A stretch of 64,000 bases of DNA from Heliocybe sulcata (taxonomy: Eukaryota; Basidiomycota; Agaricomycetes; Gloeophyllales; Gloeophyllaceae), in NCBI GenBank assembly GCA_004369045.1, contig ML213515.1:560401-624400 (forward strand), written 5' to 3'. Shown here piece by piece: positions 45,549-58,418 of the stretch (position 1 is the first letter of the stretch; each line of letters begins with the position of its first letter). Made by a program: the position numbers and the translations under genes. Below the pieces are notes generated by a model. The model had not been told where the DNA came from and searched no databases. It saw nothing but the letters and a program-made list of their open reading frames with translations.

Positions 45549-46724
45549 ATGTCATCCTCTCAGCAGTTGGACGATGAAGATGACTATTACGAGGGCCTGC
45601 CAGTCGACGTCAAGCGGGCCATACAGGGCTTACGAGGGCTGCAAGTAGCTCAAGTCGGTATCCAGAAGGAATTTCAGAAAGAAATCCTGGCGCTAGAGCG
45701 GAAGGTATGAGTCAAGGAGACAAATCGCGCTCGCACACAACGACTTACCACGACCATGCTAGTATTCCAAGAGCATGCAAGTACTGTACGAGCGTCGCAA
45801 GCAAGTTCTACTGGGTAAAATCGGAGTAAGCAAAGAAGAAATCATACTTGGAGAGGTGCAAAGCCTCAAGGAAGACGAAGACTACCGCAATCTGCCGGCG
45901 CTCCCAGTCAATACCACGACTTCGCGGCCTGCGAAGGTCGAAGGGTTTTGGCTAAGAGTGCTGAAAGGTCAACCTGACATCGAAAACATGATACAAGAGA
46001 CAGACGAACCTGCACTTTATCACCTTACGGACATGACTGTCTCCTATCCGACTAAGCTGAGCGGACCCGGAGACCCGTCCTTGGCCTTCTCCGTTAACTT
46101 CTATTTCTCCCCCAACGAGTTCTTCTCGAACTCGGTCCTAACCAAGACATACGTGTACAAGGCATGTTGGTTTCTTCATTGCATGCCGACCGTCCTAATA
46201 GCCCCGCAGGACGAGATCGGTTTCTTCGGTCAACTCTTGTATAGCCATGTCACTGCAGATACCATTCGATGGAAGAGTGGCAAGGACCTCATAAAGGTAG
46301 CCGAGGAGGAAGCAAAGAAACTCAAGGATGATTCGGACGAAGAAGACTCAGACTCCGACAAGGATGATGATGGTGACGACGACGACGACATGGCGTCCTT
46401 TTTCAAATTCTTTTGTCCTTCGTCGCGCATTACGAGACCTGAAGACGACGCTAAAGTCAATGTTACTGGTGCAAGCGAGGAGGACGACAGAGACGTTCTG
46501 CTCGAGGAGGATTTCGACATCGGCGAGGCTCTCAAAGACCAGGCACGTATGCTCCGACCAGCCTTCGGTGCAGCGACTAACGAGGGCAACAGGTCGTTCC
46601 CAGGGCAATTGACTACTTCACCGGAGATGCACTTTTCTATGAGCTGGATGACGACGACGACGACGACACGGACGATGACGACGAGGAGGGTGAGTCAGAG
46701 CATGACGAAAAGGAAGACGACTAG
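45549..46724 (+). CDS. NAP1: nucleosome assembly protein (NAP1 family)
   Basis: Four exons: 45549-45704, 45763-46161, 46210-46542 and 46593-46724, for 339 residues. The long dimerisation helix (VKRAIQGLRGLQVAQVG ... YSKSMQVLYERRKQVL), the NAP core (VEGFWLRVLKG, SFSVNFYFSPNEFFSN-like segment, LTKTYVYKDEIGF, IRWKSGKDL) and VVPRAIDYFTGDALF are plain. An Asp/Glu-rich tail ends the protein. NAP1 chaperones H2A-H2B between cytoplasm and nucleus. Two introns appear to begin with GC: GCATGT (46162-46209, 48 bp) and GCACGT (46543-46592, 50 bp). Splicing there restores the family sequence KTYVYK|DEIGF and ALKDQ|VVPRA. The first could be read through in frame but would add 16 unrelated residues. A strong GTGAGT near 46690 leaves a spliced alternative C-terminus possible. 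Confidence 0.88.
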
Positions 46725-47318
46725 CGGCAAAGGCGGATGAACGTACGATTATAGTGCATGTTATTACCGCGGCATCTCATCTCTTCTTATCGTGGTATTC
46801 GCGCAAGCATGAGTTACCTAGGCACAGATGTAGGGACATACGAAGGCCAGTTCAAGTACGATCATGGTTGAGAACCTACGGTTAGCCAGCGTGCTCACTC
46901 ACCAAAACTCGTTCCGACCATGTAAACGGCACCTATTCATCATCGAAGTACCATTTTACTAGCATCTCGTTCTCAGTCATTCGCAATGAATGCAGACGGA
47001 TGTCGGTTGTATACGGAGGATGGTCAAGGACTATGTCGCGCCCTGGTCAATAACCAACGCAGTCCAGGTGAGTTATATTGACACTTCAGTTGCAGCTGAT
47101 GCATTTGATGGCGCATGATGCACGATGCCTAGGGCACGCTGACAGAGTGTGGTGGAGAATGGAAAGACCAAGAATTGGATCGGAGGAAGACTTGATACTA
47201 GGCGTGAGAGACTAGCATCGGAGTATGCCGTGTCCGGTTCACAGGATTCCATGCCCACTGGTCCCCACAATTATTCATGAGCGACCCGTATGTCTACATA
47301 GCAACACATTTTCAGAGG
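46725..47318. other. 3'-to-3' spacer with duplicated block
   Basis: It lies between NAP1 and the first P450, which converge. It contains the block at 47073-47260 that recurs downstream of the third P450. Confidence 0.5.
47073..47260 (-). repeat. duplicated block, copy downstream of P450-A
   Basis: Read on the minus strand, this stretch is closely similar to the plus strand at about 61060-61240. Both contain GAACCGGACAC, GCATACTCCG, CTAGTCTCTC, TATCAAGTCTTCCTCCGAT and CATCAGCTGCAACTGAAG-like stretches in the same order. The orientation follows the direction of the adjacent P450 genes. It could be a shared 3' flank or an exon of an unrecognised gene. Confidence 0.75.
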
Positions 47319-49598
47319 CTACTCGGCTGGCGCGGGAGAGACACGCAATGGCGCAGATGCTCCTTCCAACTCCTTCCCGTCCATAACCGGATATGTAAGA
47401 TTGTCTCCGAATTGGAGGATAGTCCTCCCTGGGTATGCGACTCCGAACTCAAAGTGGTTGACTAGCTCCACGAGGAAAATTTGCATCTTCGCCATGCTGG
47501 ATAATCAATGTCAGTCTGAGTTCCGCTCAGCAATACTGCAGGTCTTACGCAAACCTCCAACCGATGCATCCCCTGGGCCCGCTGAGGAAGCTCATCCTGT
47601 GCAATGCATTGTGAGTATGAGTCGCGTGGACAGTATGTGACCACCACGCACAGGTTACCAGTTAACCCTAGCGAAGTCGCCTGTCTTTCGGCCTCCCCTC
47701 GCTTGAGCCATCGCTCCGGCTTGAAGTCGTCAGCATCTTCACCCCATATACCCTTGTCCCTAGAGGAAATATATTCAGAATGGGTGGCTCTGATAGGAAA
47801 TAGCTCGTACCTATTATAGCACCCAATTGCGATGAAGACCTCTGTGCCTTTCGGTACGTGGATTTGTTGGACACGCTCGCCGGAGGTGATCTCAATTGGG
47901 GTGGAAAGTGGGACGACATCGTCCTTTCGGGCCATGCGAGAAGTATGGAATACAATGGGATAACGACGCAGGACCTCCTGAGGAAGGGGATTAACGTCAG
48001 TGACTTGCTAATCTCTACAAAGTCAACGAAGCGACCTTCAAGAACGCTTGGAGGTACTCAATGTTCTCAATATCGTTCAATGTCATAGCAGGTCTGCCGC
48101 GTTGCCGAGAAGCGGCCTGAGCAGCTCTGATGTCGGTGCGAAGGCGAGCTTGCATATCGGGCCGGCGAGCTAGCTCGCATAGTGCGAAACTGAGTGTATT
48201 TGCTGTCGTATCATGTCCCGCAACGAAGATTGAGCTGTAATCAAGCATGATCGCATGCACTCCTCCTTAGTCATGGTAATACATACCTCATCTGCGCATA
48301 AACCTCCTCGTCAGCCATTCTACTGTTGCTGTCGCCCGATGCATTGGCTTTGACTAGTGACCAAGCACATCCGTGAGTATGCTAGCCACCAACCCAACGT
48401 GGACTAACGTACGAAGTAAGCTGAAGACATCCCGCTGGCCTCTCCCTTCGCTAAGCTCCTGTCGCTTCTGCGCCACAAGCTCAGCAGCTATGTCGAACGC
48501 CACTTGCTTATGCTTCCGAAGCATGGCAACTTGCTTTACCGGCAAGGTATTAAAGATAGGTTCAACGAGAGCCGCAGGGAAGAAGTCTAGGAACGCATTG
48601 AGCAGCACTTTACTAGGAGGGAACGCGTCGGCACTGATGAAAACGTCAGATCTACCATGATGTGAGGGAAGAGACTGGAATGGTCACTTGAAGTTGTGAT
48701 AGACATCCAGTAACTGCCGGTTTCTCTCCTTTGTGTCTTCATTGTCCAGCCGGAAATCGAACGCAGCTAAGTCACACGTGAGTTAGAGGGCATCGAGTTT
48801 ACAACGTTAAACCAATTACCGGAGCTGATAGCGTCCAGTGTAGCACCGCTTAATCCGACATGGACATCCATAACAGCAGCTTCATTTTCTCCGGATGCTA
48901 CTATGATATCTTGCCATTTGGTGACCAGCTGATCATCAGAGACATTCATTCTCATAGCGTACCATGGTCATAGTACGAAAGTACTCACTCGTTCCGCAGC
49001 GGATTGGAACGCAGGACAGAGGGCCTTTGCCTCGGCAGCACCGAAAGCGGGTTGCATTATCTTTCTTTGCCTTCTATGCATGTCACCTACAGATCAAGTG
49101 TTATTCCGGCTCAGCGAAGCCATCTAGGAAAGCCTCAATACCTTCGGAGGATATGATATCCGGGCCATTAACTGCCCTGACGAAGCTCGTAAGCCAGGTC
49201 GGCTTTGGGTAATCATATGCTGAGACGTTGAGAATGTGCTGGAGCGCCTTTGGGTCGGAGATAATGAGTTTGCTTGTCTGTTCGTATGTTGGTTAGCGAC
49301 ACAGCTCAAAATAATTCTCAAGCGTTGCACTAACCCCAGCCAAGCTCTGATATCGGATTACGCCACCAAACTCCTCCTTCCACGCCGACATAACATCTAC
49401 ACTGTTCCCACGCATGAGCTGTCTCACATTCCCTTCGGAGCAGCACGTTGAGGACTTTATCGGGCAAGACTGCGTGTGGTAATAATGCTCACCAAAGAAA
49501 AACTCGGGCGGAGGTCCTCGTATGTGGGTGAGGGACGTTCCTCTGTACCATCGGTACGCGAAGACCAGGAGCAGCGATAACGCCAGGAGGGAGTACAT
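47319..49598 (-). CDS. cytochrome P450 (A)
   Basis: Thirteen exons starting 49598-49493, 49432-49335 and 49277-49142 and ending 47596-47549 and 47496-47319; they total 543 residues and all junctions keep phase. An N-terminal membrane anchor (MYSLLALSLLLVFAYRW) is followed by the Pro-rich hinge IRGPPPEFF. The C-helix HRRQRKIMQPAFG, I-helix AGHDTTANT, K-helix EVLRRYP (Glu-x-x-Arg), FKPERW and the haem loop FLSGPRGCIGWRFA, with the cysteine ligand, are all intact. It should be an ER-bound monooxygenase needing P450 reductase. The substrate cannot be read from sequence. The introns match those of the two other P450s, showing common descent. I do not assign a CYP family number. Confidence 0.9.
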
Positions 49599-50640
49599 GA
49601 CTTGTAAGGGACGGGTTCCAGGTGCACGACAGGGGAGTCATCCTTGGCCGCACAGAAGGGACGACATTTATGGAGTAGCACGTTTAGTGTCGCCGCAAGG
49701 ACACGATTTAGGAACGCCACAGAACAGTGATGCAAGTATGAGATAATGGTGCGGTGGGAGAACCAGGCATATGCATGGCGGCGGCCACGCCCAAGTTTCA
49801 CTGGAACTTGCCTACTGTATCAATCCGAGCACTAGAACGCACTCCGCTCTTTTCGGTGGGACGTCGTTGCGGGCTGTGTGATCATCACAAAGTTAATCGG
49901 ATGGCAAACATAGACGCCATGAAGGACCTCTGCTCACGGTTGTTCCAAAGCTTTTTCCGAGTTTGACCAATGGCATGATGCTCGCTGACTGCGTAAAGTA
50001 TAGATACAACCCTGAAAGATGTGGCGTCTATCAGGCCTTAATTAGGCAGAGAATGAACTGATAGTGGACGATGGCATAATACTTAACTCGAATGCCATTT
50101 ATAATGGGACAGACTTACTGAAGAGCCTTATCCTCTACATACACTACTGCAAGCCTTTTGAACGAGGCAGCTGCATAAATATGAAGTCCTCAAAGCATCG
50201 AAACGCTTGAGTACTTGATACTTGAGTATCCGTCGGATGTCTAGAGAGTCGAAGCGACAGTCCGTATCGACATTAATATTGCAGAAGGAGACGCCGCAAC
50301 GTCTCCGCGGATACCTCCTGTAGCAAAGGCGCGGAGGCCGAAAATCGTCAAGCTCGTCAAGCTCTGCAGATGTCATGAGATACCTAGAGACGTCCGCATC
50401 ATGTACTATTACTTACCAGCCCTTGCATTTAAATCTTTCCGTGCCGAGGCGCCCGTGACTCCAGACAATTTCCGTACAGTAGCAGATCCGGTATTCAAGC
50501 CGAATGCGAACGATGCTACCCATCTGCACTCCCAATAAGTACATGCATTAGTCATAAATAAACGCGTGATACAATTCTACAGCAACCCATGTAAACGTCG
50601 TGACCCTCATCCAAAGGTCGCTGCATTCCTCTTCCTGCAT
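49599..50640. other. spacer between P450-A and P450-B
   Basis: It holds the P450-A promoter and the P450-B 3' flank. Open frames at 50128-50376 minus have no recognised motif. Confidence 0.4.
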
Positions 50641-52857
50641 CTAATCTCTCGGTACGATAGACACACGCAGCGGCATCTGAGGTCCCTTGTCTAATTCGCC
50701 GTCCACTAGAGGGTAGACTGCATTATCTCCCCAGGGCCGGACAGTCTTCGTCGGATCCTCGACGCGGAACTCGAAGTTGTTGATCATCTCCGCTGCGAGG
50801 CTTTGCATCTCGAGCATCCTACAGAGATAAGTCAGCATACCCAGTCCACATGAGTATTGAGAAAGACTTACGCGAACCGCCAACCGATGCAGGCTCTCGT
50901 GCCGCTCAAGAATGCCAACCTGGAGGCCAAACATGATCAGCAAGTAGCACATCCTAGCAGACAACGAGGACGTACAGATTGCTGGTGACGCCAACGTTGG
51001 TACCATTCTTCGCCGCCTGCTCGCCGTTCAGCCACCTCTCGGGATTGAACTCGTCGGCATCCTCCCCCCAGACAGTCCTGTCTCGCTGGTAGGGACCAAT
51101 CGCCACAACAATCTCAGTACCCTTCGGCACATGTAACTGCTGGACGAGCTCGCCCGATGTCGTCTCAATAGGTTCGCTGAGAGGCAAGACGCTGTCCTTT
51201 GACGCGATTCGGGAGCTTTGAAAGACAGGTGGACTCAGTCGCAAAGCCTCCTGTTGGACGCGCTGTCAGTCACAGAAAACCAAGCGAGAAAGATGCCTCA
51301 GATACGAACCTTGACGACAGCCTGCAGATACGGAATACCCTCTATATCTTCCAACGTAAGGTCAGATCCACTCTGTGCTTGTGCTGCCCTGAGTTCGCTG
51401 CGAAGCTTGGTTTGAACGTCGACATTGTTGGCCAACATCCAGAGAAGCCATGTTAGTGTGCTAGCAGTGGTATCGTGGCCTGCGACGAATATAACACTAA
51501 ACATCTGCGTTAGGCATTGGACATCCCTCAAGGGCCATGAAAGACGTACGCCATCTGAGCGAGCAATTCTTCGTCTGTAAGCTTGCTCTGACTGCCGTCG
51601 GCGGCCATATTCGCCTTGACTGAACATGAGGCAGTCAGTATGCCTGGGATACCATGGGGCGATGGAGGATAATGCGGACCTAGTAAACTGAAAACATCCT
51701 TCGGCACATTCCCGCCCTCAATCTCTGCACGGCGCCTCCGGACAGCCTCCTCAGCGACCTTGTACACATGGACCTTATGCCTCTTGAGAAACTTCGCCTG
51801 GTGCGTTGGTGTGTACTTGAACATTGGCCCAACCAATGCCGTCGGTATGAGGTCCATGACACCAGCCATGATGGCGTTGCTTCGGGGAAATGCCTCCTCG
51901 CTGTGGCACATGCGCGTGTTAGAATCGAGTCCTAGGGCGCTACCGAGGTGTATCCTTACTTGAAGTTCTCGTACATCTTGGCTAGCTCATTGTCTTCGCG
52001 CTCCATGTCAAAGTCGAAGGCAGCTAGGGCGCAAGGTAAACAGGAAAACGCAGATGCTCCAGGCCGGACACGTACCTTCGCTGATCGTGTTGAGAGTAAC
52101 AGTATTCATCCAGTGGTGGATATCAATGATGGTCGAACCGCCCTCTTTGACGTCCGCAAAGAGCTCATGCCAGCGGGATACGAGCTTCCAGAGCGCGATT
52201 TAGACGCAATGTTCCGTAATCAGGGGGACAGTACGTTTACCTTTTCAGAATGCGCCTTGAACACAGGGAACAGCGCCCGAGTCTCTCTGATGCCGAAAGC
52301 GGGGTTCATAACCTTCCTCTGACGCTTGTGGAAGTCGCCTGCAAAACAAACTCGTATCGCTAGATAGTCCACCGGGAACGGGCAAGCCATACCTTCAGAC
52401 CAGATCAGATTCGGACCGCTGAACCCTTCGACTAAAGCCCGCAGCCACTCCGGCTTAGGAAAATCGTACGAAGCCGAGTTTAGCACGTATTTGAGAGCTT
52501 TGGGATCCGATACCACGAGCTTGTCTTGCTACTCTCAAGCCGTCAGGTCTCCAAACCCTCGAGATAAACAGAAGAGGGCTCACTCCAAATAGACTTTTGT
52601 ATCGGAAAACGGACCCAAACTGCTTCTTCCATCCAAGCATGAGTTCAACATTGTTCCCATTGAAGACCTGCCGAGTATTCCCTGATATTCCATTTTAACA
52701 ACTTCAACAAGTAGGATCAGTCGGATAGGTATTCACCGAAAATCGGCTCTGGAGTAGGGCCTCGCAAGTAGTGGAAGGAGGATTTTCGGAACCAGCGATA
52801 CACTACAAGGAGGAGGAGCGCTGCTGCGACCGCGTAGTCCCTTGGCTGAATAGACAT
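50641..52857 (-). CDS. cytochrome P450 (B)
   Basis: A multi-exon gene of the same plan as P450-A, from ATG at 52857 to TAG ending at 50641. The anchor is YAVAAALLLLVVYRWFR, then LRGPTPEPIFG, HKRQRKVMNPAFG, I-helix AGHDTTASTLTWLL, K-helix EALRLSP, FNPERWL and haem loop AFLSGTRACIGWRFA. The protein ends MPLRVSIVPRD. I followed the junctions through exon 8 and the conserved core and found no stop or frame change, so the gene looks intact at roughly 540 residues. It lies in tandem with P450-A, about 1 kb apart, same strand. The C-terminus is closer to P450-C (MPLRISLASRD) than to P450-A. Substrate unknown. Confidence 0.88.
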
Positions 52858-53962
52858 GACGGATGAGATTAATATAAGGGGAGAGTTGTATAGCTCCAGA
52901 AGTGTCTTGTGAGCGAGCCCAAATGTAGCGATGAGGCGCTATCAGGCGTAGCCTTATGAATATCGTTAGCTGGTATACTGTATCCTGGCATAAAACTCAC
53001 CTCTGATGAACGATATCCTAGATCCTCCAGCGAGCGGCGACGGGATGTTCGCGCACAAGGCATGATATTATATGTCGTAAGACAGTGTCAACGTCGTGCG
53101 GGCGGCGGGCAGATCACGGCCATTGACAGCTCCAGGCCATCAATACACTACTATTGAAGCCAATCAGGGCCACCATTTGAGCGCTCTGGATCGGAGGATC
53201 ATTCGTTGGACGCAGGACATCTTGCGGGCTGTGCAGGTTGCGGCAAGCGGAGGAAACACGGAGCTTGCCGAATGCACACCTCGACGCCACATGCGAAGTT
53301 CGCGGATACTGCAAGCTAATGCACCAGGTGAAATGACTGGCAATTGGGGCAGAATGTCAGTCGGTAGTCTGAAGCCGAATAGCGTAGCTCTATATAGCAA
53401 AGGGTAGAAGGCCTGCCTCTACTGGTCCATAAAGACCCTACTTGCGCCCGCACGATTAGCACACACATCTCTTGATACCGGACCTGAAATGGAGGTTCCG
53501 AGCAAAGACACGCTGTCTTTCCTCACCGCGATAATATGCAGTACTTATGGAAGGTTCAGTGAGTTCGACATACCAGGATCCGAGATACACAGATATGCCG
53601 AAACTCATCGTCGACAACAAGAACTGACTCCCATGGAGGACATTACGGACAGAAGCACCGAACTTTAGGATTGAACATTATCATCTTCGAGTCTAGATCT
53701 TGCGGGACGATATATCTTGTCGATGAACGCGACGGGAGGGCCACCTCAGGGAAGAGCGTATACATCGGTTCATTGGGAGTCACATGGACACCTGGATGCA
53801 ACGAGGAAAGCGAAATGATGGATGCGATGCAAGGGACAGCAAAAGAATAAACATAGCACATAGCTAGGCATGACCTGCTCATACTCCATTTTGACTAGCA
53901 CATGAAAGAGGGCGGAGCCCACCCCGACCCGCTCAGCAGCCAAACCACCATCATCGACTCGC
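52858..53962. other. intergenic, nothing recognised
   Basis: 5' flank of P450-B and 3' flank of the eS10 gene. The short frames present lack motifs. Confidence 0.4.
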
Positions 53963-54519
53963 TTACTCTCTCGGTGCCCCCCGACCGACGCCAGCGAACT
54001 GGGGCCTGTACTCTCCAGGTGCGCTCTCCTTCTTCCTGTAGTCTTCCCGGTCGCCACGAGGAGCACGGTACGTGCCCTCGCCACCAGCACCCGGTCGGAC
54101 ATTGGCGGGCCGTGGGGCGCGGACAGCCTTCTTGTGCGTCTGGGGAACAATCTCGGCCGGCAGGTTGAGCCTTCGCGAGGGATAGGGTATTGATGAGGAT
54201 GTAACCAGCTCTATGTGAAATCACTCACCATTCCCGCAGGTAGTCGACACCCTCAGGAGTCAGAACATAGTAGTACCATTGCCACGAGAACTGAGTCTTG
54301 ACGTAGCCCTTGGAAGTGAGACTCTGCATGGCCTTGATGACCTCCAGGTTAGGGATCGCCTCGAGCTCCTCATGCTTTGGTGCATTATAGTCCTTCTTGG
54401 CGACCATCACCCCCTCTATTTTCCAGATGCATAAACTCCAGCTGCAGGGCATAATGGTCGGACGCACCCTTGAAGAGGTTCTCGTAGATGACGCGCCTGT
54501 TCTGCTTCGAGATGATCAT
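53963..54519 (-). CDS. RPS10: 40S ribosomal protein eS10
   Basis: Three exons: 54519-54468, 54415-54229 and 54170-53963, giving 148 residues. The sequence [35 protein letters not shown] and [20 protein letters not shown] is the highly conserved winged-helix core of eS10. [14 protein letters not shown] and a basic Arg/Gly/Pro tail ([15 protein letters not shown]) follow. The protein sits in the head of the small ribosomal subunit near the mRNA entry channel. The two introns are 52 and 58 bp and stay in phase. The gene is divergent from the neighbouring glycosyltransferase-like gene. Confidence 0.95.
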
Positions 54520-54984
54520 AGTGGGCGAAGTGGGTGTTTGGGTCGGAAGCTAGTTATTTGATATGATTAGCAACCTAAACACCACAGTAAACAGAGAGAG
54601 ACATACTGCGAGTCGTCTGTCGCACTTGTTCCGGCTACCAAAATCCTCGTCAGACCCTGCTTCCTAGCCATCGTACATCCAGACCCGTCCATCACCATCC
54701 AATCCCTTCTATCCATCCAAATGACACCGGACAACTTCCACACCACCCAGAATGCCAGCAACAACAGATAGGGTACTCACTTTGCGTGGAGAGGGCGGCG
54801 AGTACCTCTGTTTTTCTTGCTGGCTTGGCTTGTCGTCGGCAACGATAGCGTTCGGTAAAGGCAGAGCGGAGTCTAAAGAGTGCCCAAATGAGGAAGCTGC
54901 GCCCACGTTGGTCTGTGGCGAGTCAACGACGCGCAAGTCTCCTCCGACCTCGAAGGTAACGGCTGCCAGAAGATCGCATTTCTG
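54520..54984. promoter_or_regulatory. divergent promoter region, eS10 and type II membrane protein
   Basis: 465 bases separate the two start codons. The eS10 5' leader probably contains the T/C-rich stretches near 54690-54740 on the plus strand. No defined factor site was recognised. Confidence 0.4.
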
Positions 54985-56891
54985 ATGCTTCGTCGACGTT
55001 CTCTGCATAACCTCAGGTCAAGTGTCTACGCCTTAGATGGTATAGATGACAGGTCCGGATACCCACAGGATCGCAACTTCAGTTCATCTGAACTTGCTGT
55101 TCCCAGAGGGCGTCTTCATCTCTGTTCTCGCACACGCATCACCAGGAGGACAGCTTTCCTAATCATATGCCTCTGTTCTGTGACATTTGTTCTTGTGTTT
55201 TTGCTTTCTCAGTCTGATCAACCAAAGCACTCACAAAATGGCAAGAAGACTGATCCCGTTAATCTCAAAGTTACATCCTCTTCCGCTCTGGCAGTGACTC
55301 AATCTCCAAGGACGCTGGGAAGAATCGAAAAATTCCCTGTTGTCGACCGATCAATTTTGGATAAGCTGGACCGCCTTCAGTCGACCAAGGAGCTCGACTT
55401 CATTGAATGCCTACTGTACGGTGGCCCTGATTACTCGAGTCAACGAACCTGGCCTCCTCTGGTCACGCATATACCCGAAGCTCGGAAGCCCGACCTTGCT
55501 CGTCGAGCTGATATGGATTTCTGTGGCTTCTCCCCTTGCCGGCTACTGCTTCCTGCACGCATCGCTGAACAGGAATCTAAAGCTCGTCAACATCTCTTGC
55601 AGCTTCTTCAACTGTCCCGCGCACTAAACCGTACTCTTGTGCTGCCTAATGTAGGGAAGAGTCGTCTCGGGGCTTGCATGAAGTTCGAATTCGGCGCATA
55701 CTATGACCTCGCTAGCTTTCAGTTGGCTCTGGAGAGTGTGGAGAGTCCGGATGGTCGGAGGCCTGGTACCTTGACCATGGACTCCTTCAAAGCTTGGCTA
55801 TCTGCGAGAAGGCACTCTGTCACATCTCAGGTTGTCTTCATCGACACGAATGCGAAGTCCGGATTAGCTGGGAGTAAAACATTGCAACACGATGAACAGT
55901 TGGAAGTCCGACTTCATGACGACGATACCGTGGTCTACAAACGAGCTCCTTGCTTCAAAACCAAATATAAGCGCCTGTTTGCTTCTAGCCCATTCTTCCC
56001 GCTGTCCGTGCACCTTTCGAACAATCGCAGCGCAGCTAGCTCGCGTGTGGTGGACATGCTTTCGGATGACGATCTGAGATGGGCAGCATTCAAACCGAAG
56101 GCACAGGATGTGGCTATATTCGAGCCGGACGTGCTCGCAGTGGACTGGGACTTGCGTCACCCGCTCTTCTTAGAGGACCTTACTCTCCTTGACGCGCCGA
56201 AATTGGAATACGCAATACATCTCAAGCGCTCGGCTAACATGCTTTCTTCCTCGCTCCGTCCGTATCTTGCAATTCACTGGCGCCTTGAAAGTGTCCCCTT
56301 GAAATCTCTGCGCGAATGTGCATACTCGCTCGTAGACAGACTGGTAGACATCCTGTCCTCGTCGAATTCGGGCAACTTCTCCGGCGCTCAAGGAATCCGT
56401 ACAGTCTGGATCGCCACCGACTACCCCTACCCGGTTACTCCTTCCTCCAGCCTCGATGGCTCCGGGAAACGATCCGGCACGTTCAAGACCATCTCGCCGG
56501 AACACGTAGAGGCCATCGGCGTGTTCAACGAGGCTTTCCGGGCTGGAGGCAGGCTACAAGCCTTTCGATTGACCGACCTGAACGGCCGCCTCAATGTACT
56601 TGAAGAGGACTTCGAAGCCAAAGGCGGCGACTCCGAAGATGCAAGGATATTCGAGGATGAAGGAGCAACAGGCATCTTAGACAAGCTGGTCGCAACGAAC
56701 GCCGACCTATTTGTCAGCGGAGCCGAAGGATGTAGCCGGACTAGGTACGTGTAGTCGATCGATGTCGGTGAGCTCGGTGTCAACCATAGTGCCCTAGCTC
56801 TTTCACGAGACAAATTGTTGAGGCCCGGAAGGCAGGGATAGAAAACGGAGAACAGAGCTTGCGCAATATCGTGGAATTCTTTGGACGCTGA
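54985..56891 (+). CDS. type II membrane glycosyltransferase-like protein
   Basis: Exon 1 is 54985-56744 and exon 2 is 56798-56891, for 617 residues. A basic cytoplasmic tail precedes one membrane helix (TAFLIICLCSVTFVLVFLL, residues about 54-73), and the rest would be lumenal. LLLPARIAEQ, LNRTLVLPNVGKSRLGACM, the segment RPYLAIHWRLE and VWIATDYPYP resemble the layout of GDP-fucose protein O-fucosyltransferase-like enzymes, where His-Trp-Arg and the downstream Thr-Asp segment take part in donor binding. The last exon ends with a short charged helix. The fold assignment is inference from these motifs only; the acceptor is unknown. Only one intron, unlike its neighbours. Confidence 0.62.
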
Positions 56892-58418
56892 TACCAGGTA
56901 CTTCTGATTCGGGTGCGCAGCAATAAATATGGAGTCGTTCCTAAACCTTCTTCGAACTCGAGCTTTCATGCAGCAGCTAAACTGATACAGCAGCGTTTTG
57001 GTCTAGCGGCGCAATACGTGGCAGATACCGTCGGATTGCGACCTGTATCGTCCTATTCAGCCATATGAAAGGCAACCAAACCGGCGATCCCATCGATGCT
57101 AGGGGTTGAAGGTTTGACTGGACAAATATTTACCGGGTTGCGAAGGACTTCTTGGACGTGACAACCTTGCACTGCCGAATGCCAACTAGGTGAGCGGCTG
57201 TCCCACTCCAGTCAGGCCAAGGGATGAAGCTCCTCTTCGAATGGAGGATTGCCCTGTCCAGTCCAGCGTAGGCTGCCAGCGGGCGCACCCCACGCGGTCT
57301 GATATGACAGATTGCAGTGCTCACGCATAGACAAGTACGGGACTCCTGATTTCAGGGCTGTCGATCGCCTGCTGAGGCTTGAAGCGCTGAACTTGCACGA
57401 CGTGAGCCATCAATGCATCATGCATCATTAACTGATACGCCGCGTTAATACCGTCACCGCGGCATGCGGCGCTGTAGGTGCAACAAGTTCGCGGGGCTTC
57501 TTACTGCAGGACTGGTTCTAGCCAGTGGTGGTCTACCCTTCCCTTACGATGACGCGGCGTTTACAGTGGGCTACACCACAGCTCGGCATTCCTTGCCAGA
57601 GTACAGCGCCCCGAATTTGATCAAGTATCCAGCAAGGGACTGACAATCAACATGACCCCCCGGTGAATGTCAAAGTGGAAGGTTCGTCACCTGTTCCTTT
57701 GTGCCTCGACGCAGGCTCATTAGGCCATAATCTAGTATAAGGGTCAGGAGACAAGCCCATAGCTAAGGCCGTTTTCCACTACAGTATATAGTGTGTCTCA
57801 ATCAGGAATCAGCAACGATCCGACTTACGGCCTTCTCGGCGACATCCCCTACGATGACCACCTCCGAGAAAGGAAGAACTACCTGCACAAGTCGCGGCAT
57901 TGATAGGCTTCTAGATGAGAAGGTTGTTCCCACAGATAACGAGCATATCACCCGTGAGTGTCCCATCATGGGTTGTCCGGTGATGCACTTATGTATAGAC
58001 ATTTCGCAGATCCCAGAGACTTAGTAGGTGTGATGCGGAGCTATTCCAGAAGCTCCGTCAATCGGCAGCCATGCTCGCTGTTGCTGGCGTCTATTCTGAC
58101 GTGATGGGGATACGGCGCCATATGTCACCGATGAGTCTTGCGGATGCTACCGCAGCACTCTCTGTTTGCGTCTAACGCAGCTTTCCCTCGAGAGGTACGA
58201 ACAATGCATGACCGCACTACGATGCAACTAAACTGGTACGTACCCGGGTCTGACGTAAGTCAGACCATCTGCGGGGTGACTTCCAGCGGAACCCACTTCT
58301 GTTCGCACGTAAGCTTGATTCTTTATGGACATTCTAGGGCCCGACTGACGACGGTATAGATAAGGATGAAAGGATGTATCCACGCCATTCTCTCTATCCA
58401 TTCAAACTCAAGTACACC
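56892..58418. other. intergenic, nothing recognised
   Basis: About 1.5 kb with only short, unsupported frames. No P450 relic or RNA gene was recognised. Confidence 0.4.

Noticed and set aside
46162-46209. Reading the 48-base segment of NAP1 as coding
   Set aside because: It is open in frame, but it would insert 16 hydrophobic residues unknown to the family between KTYVYK and DEIGF; a GC-AG intron is the simpler reading.
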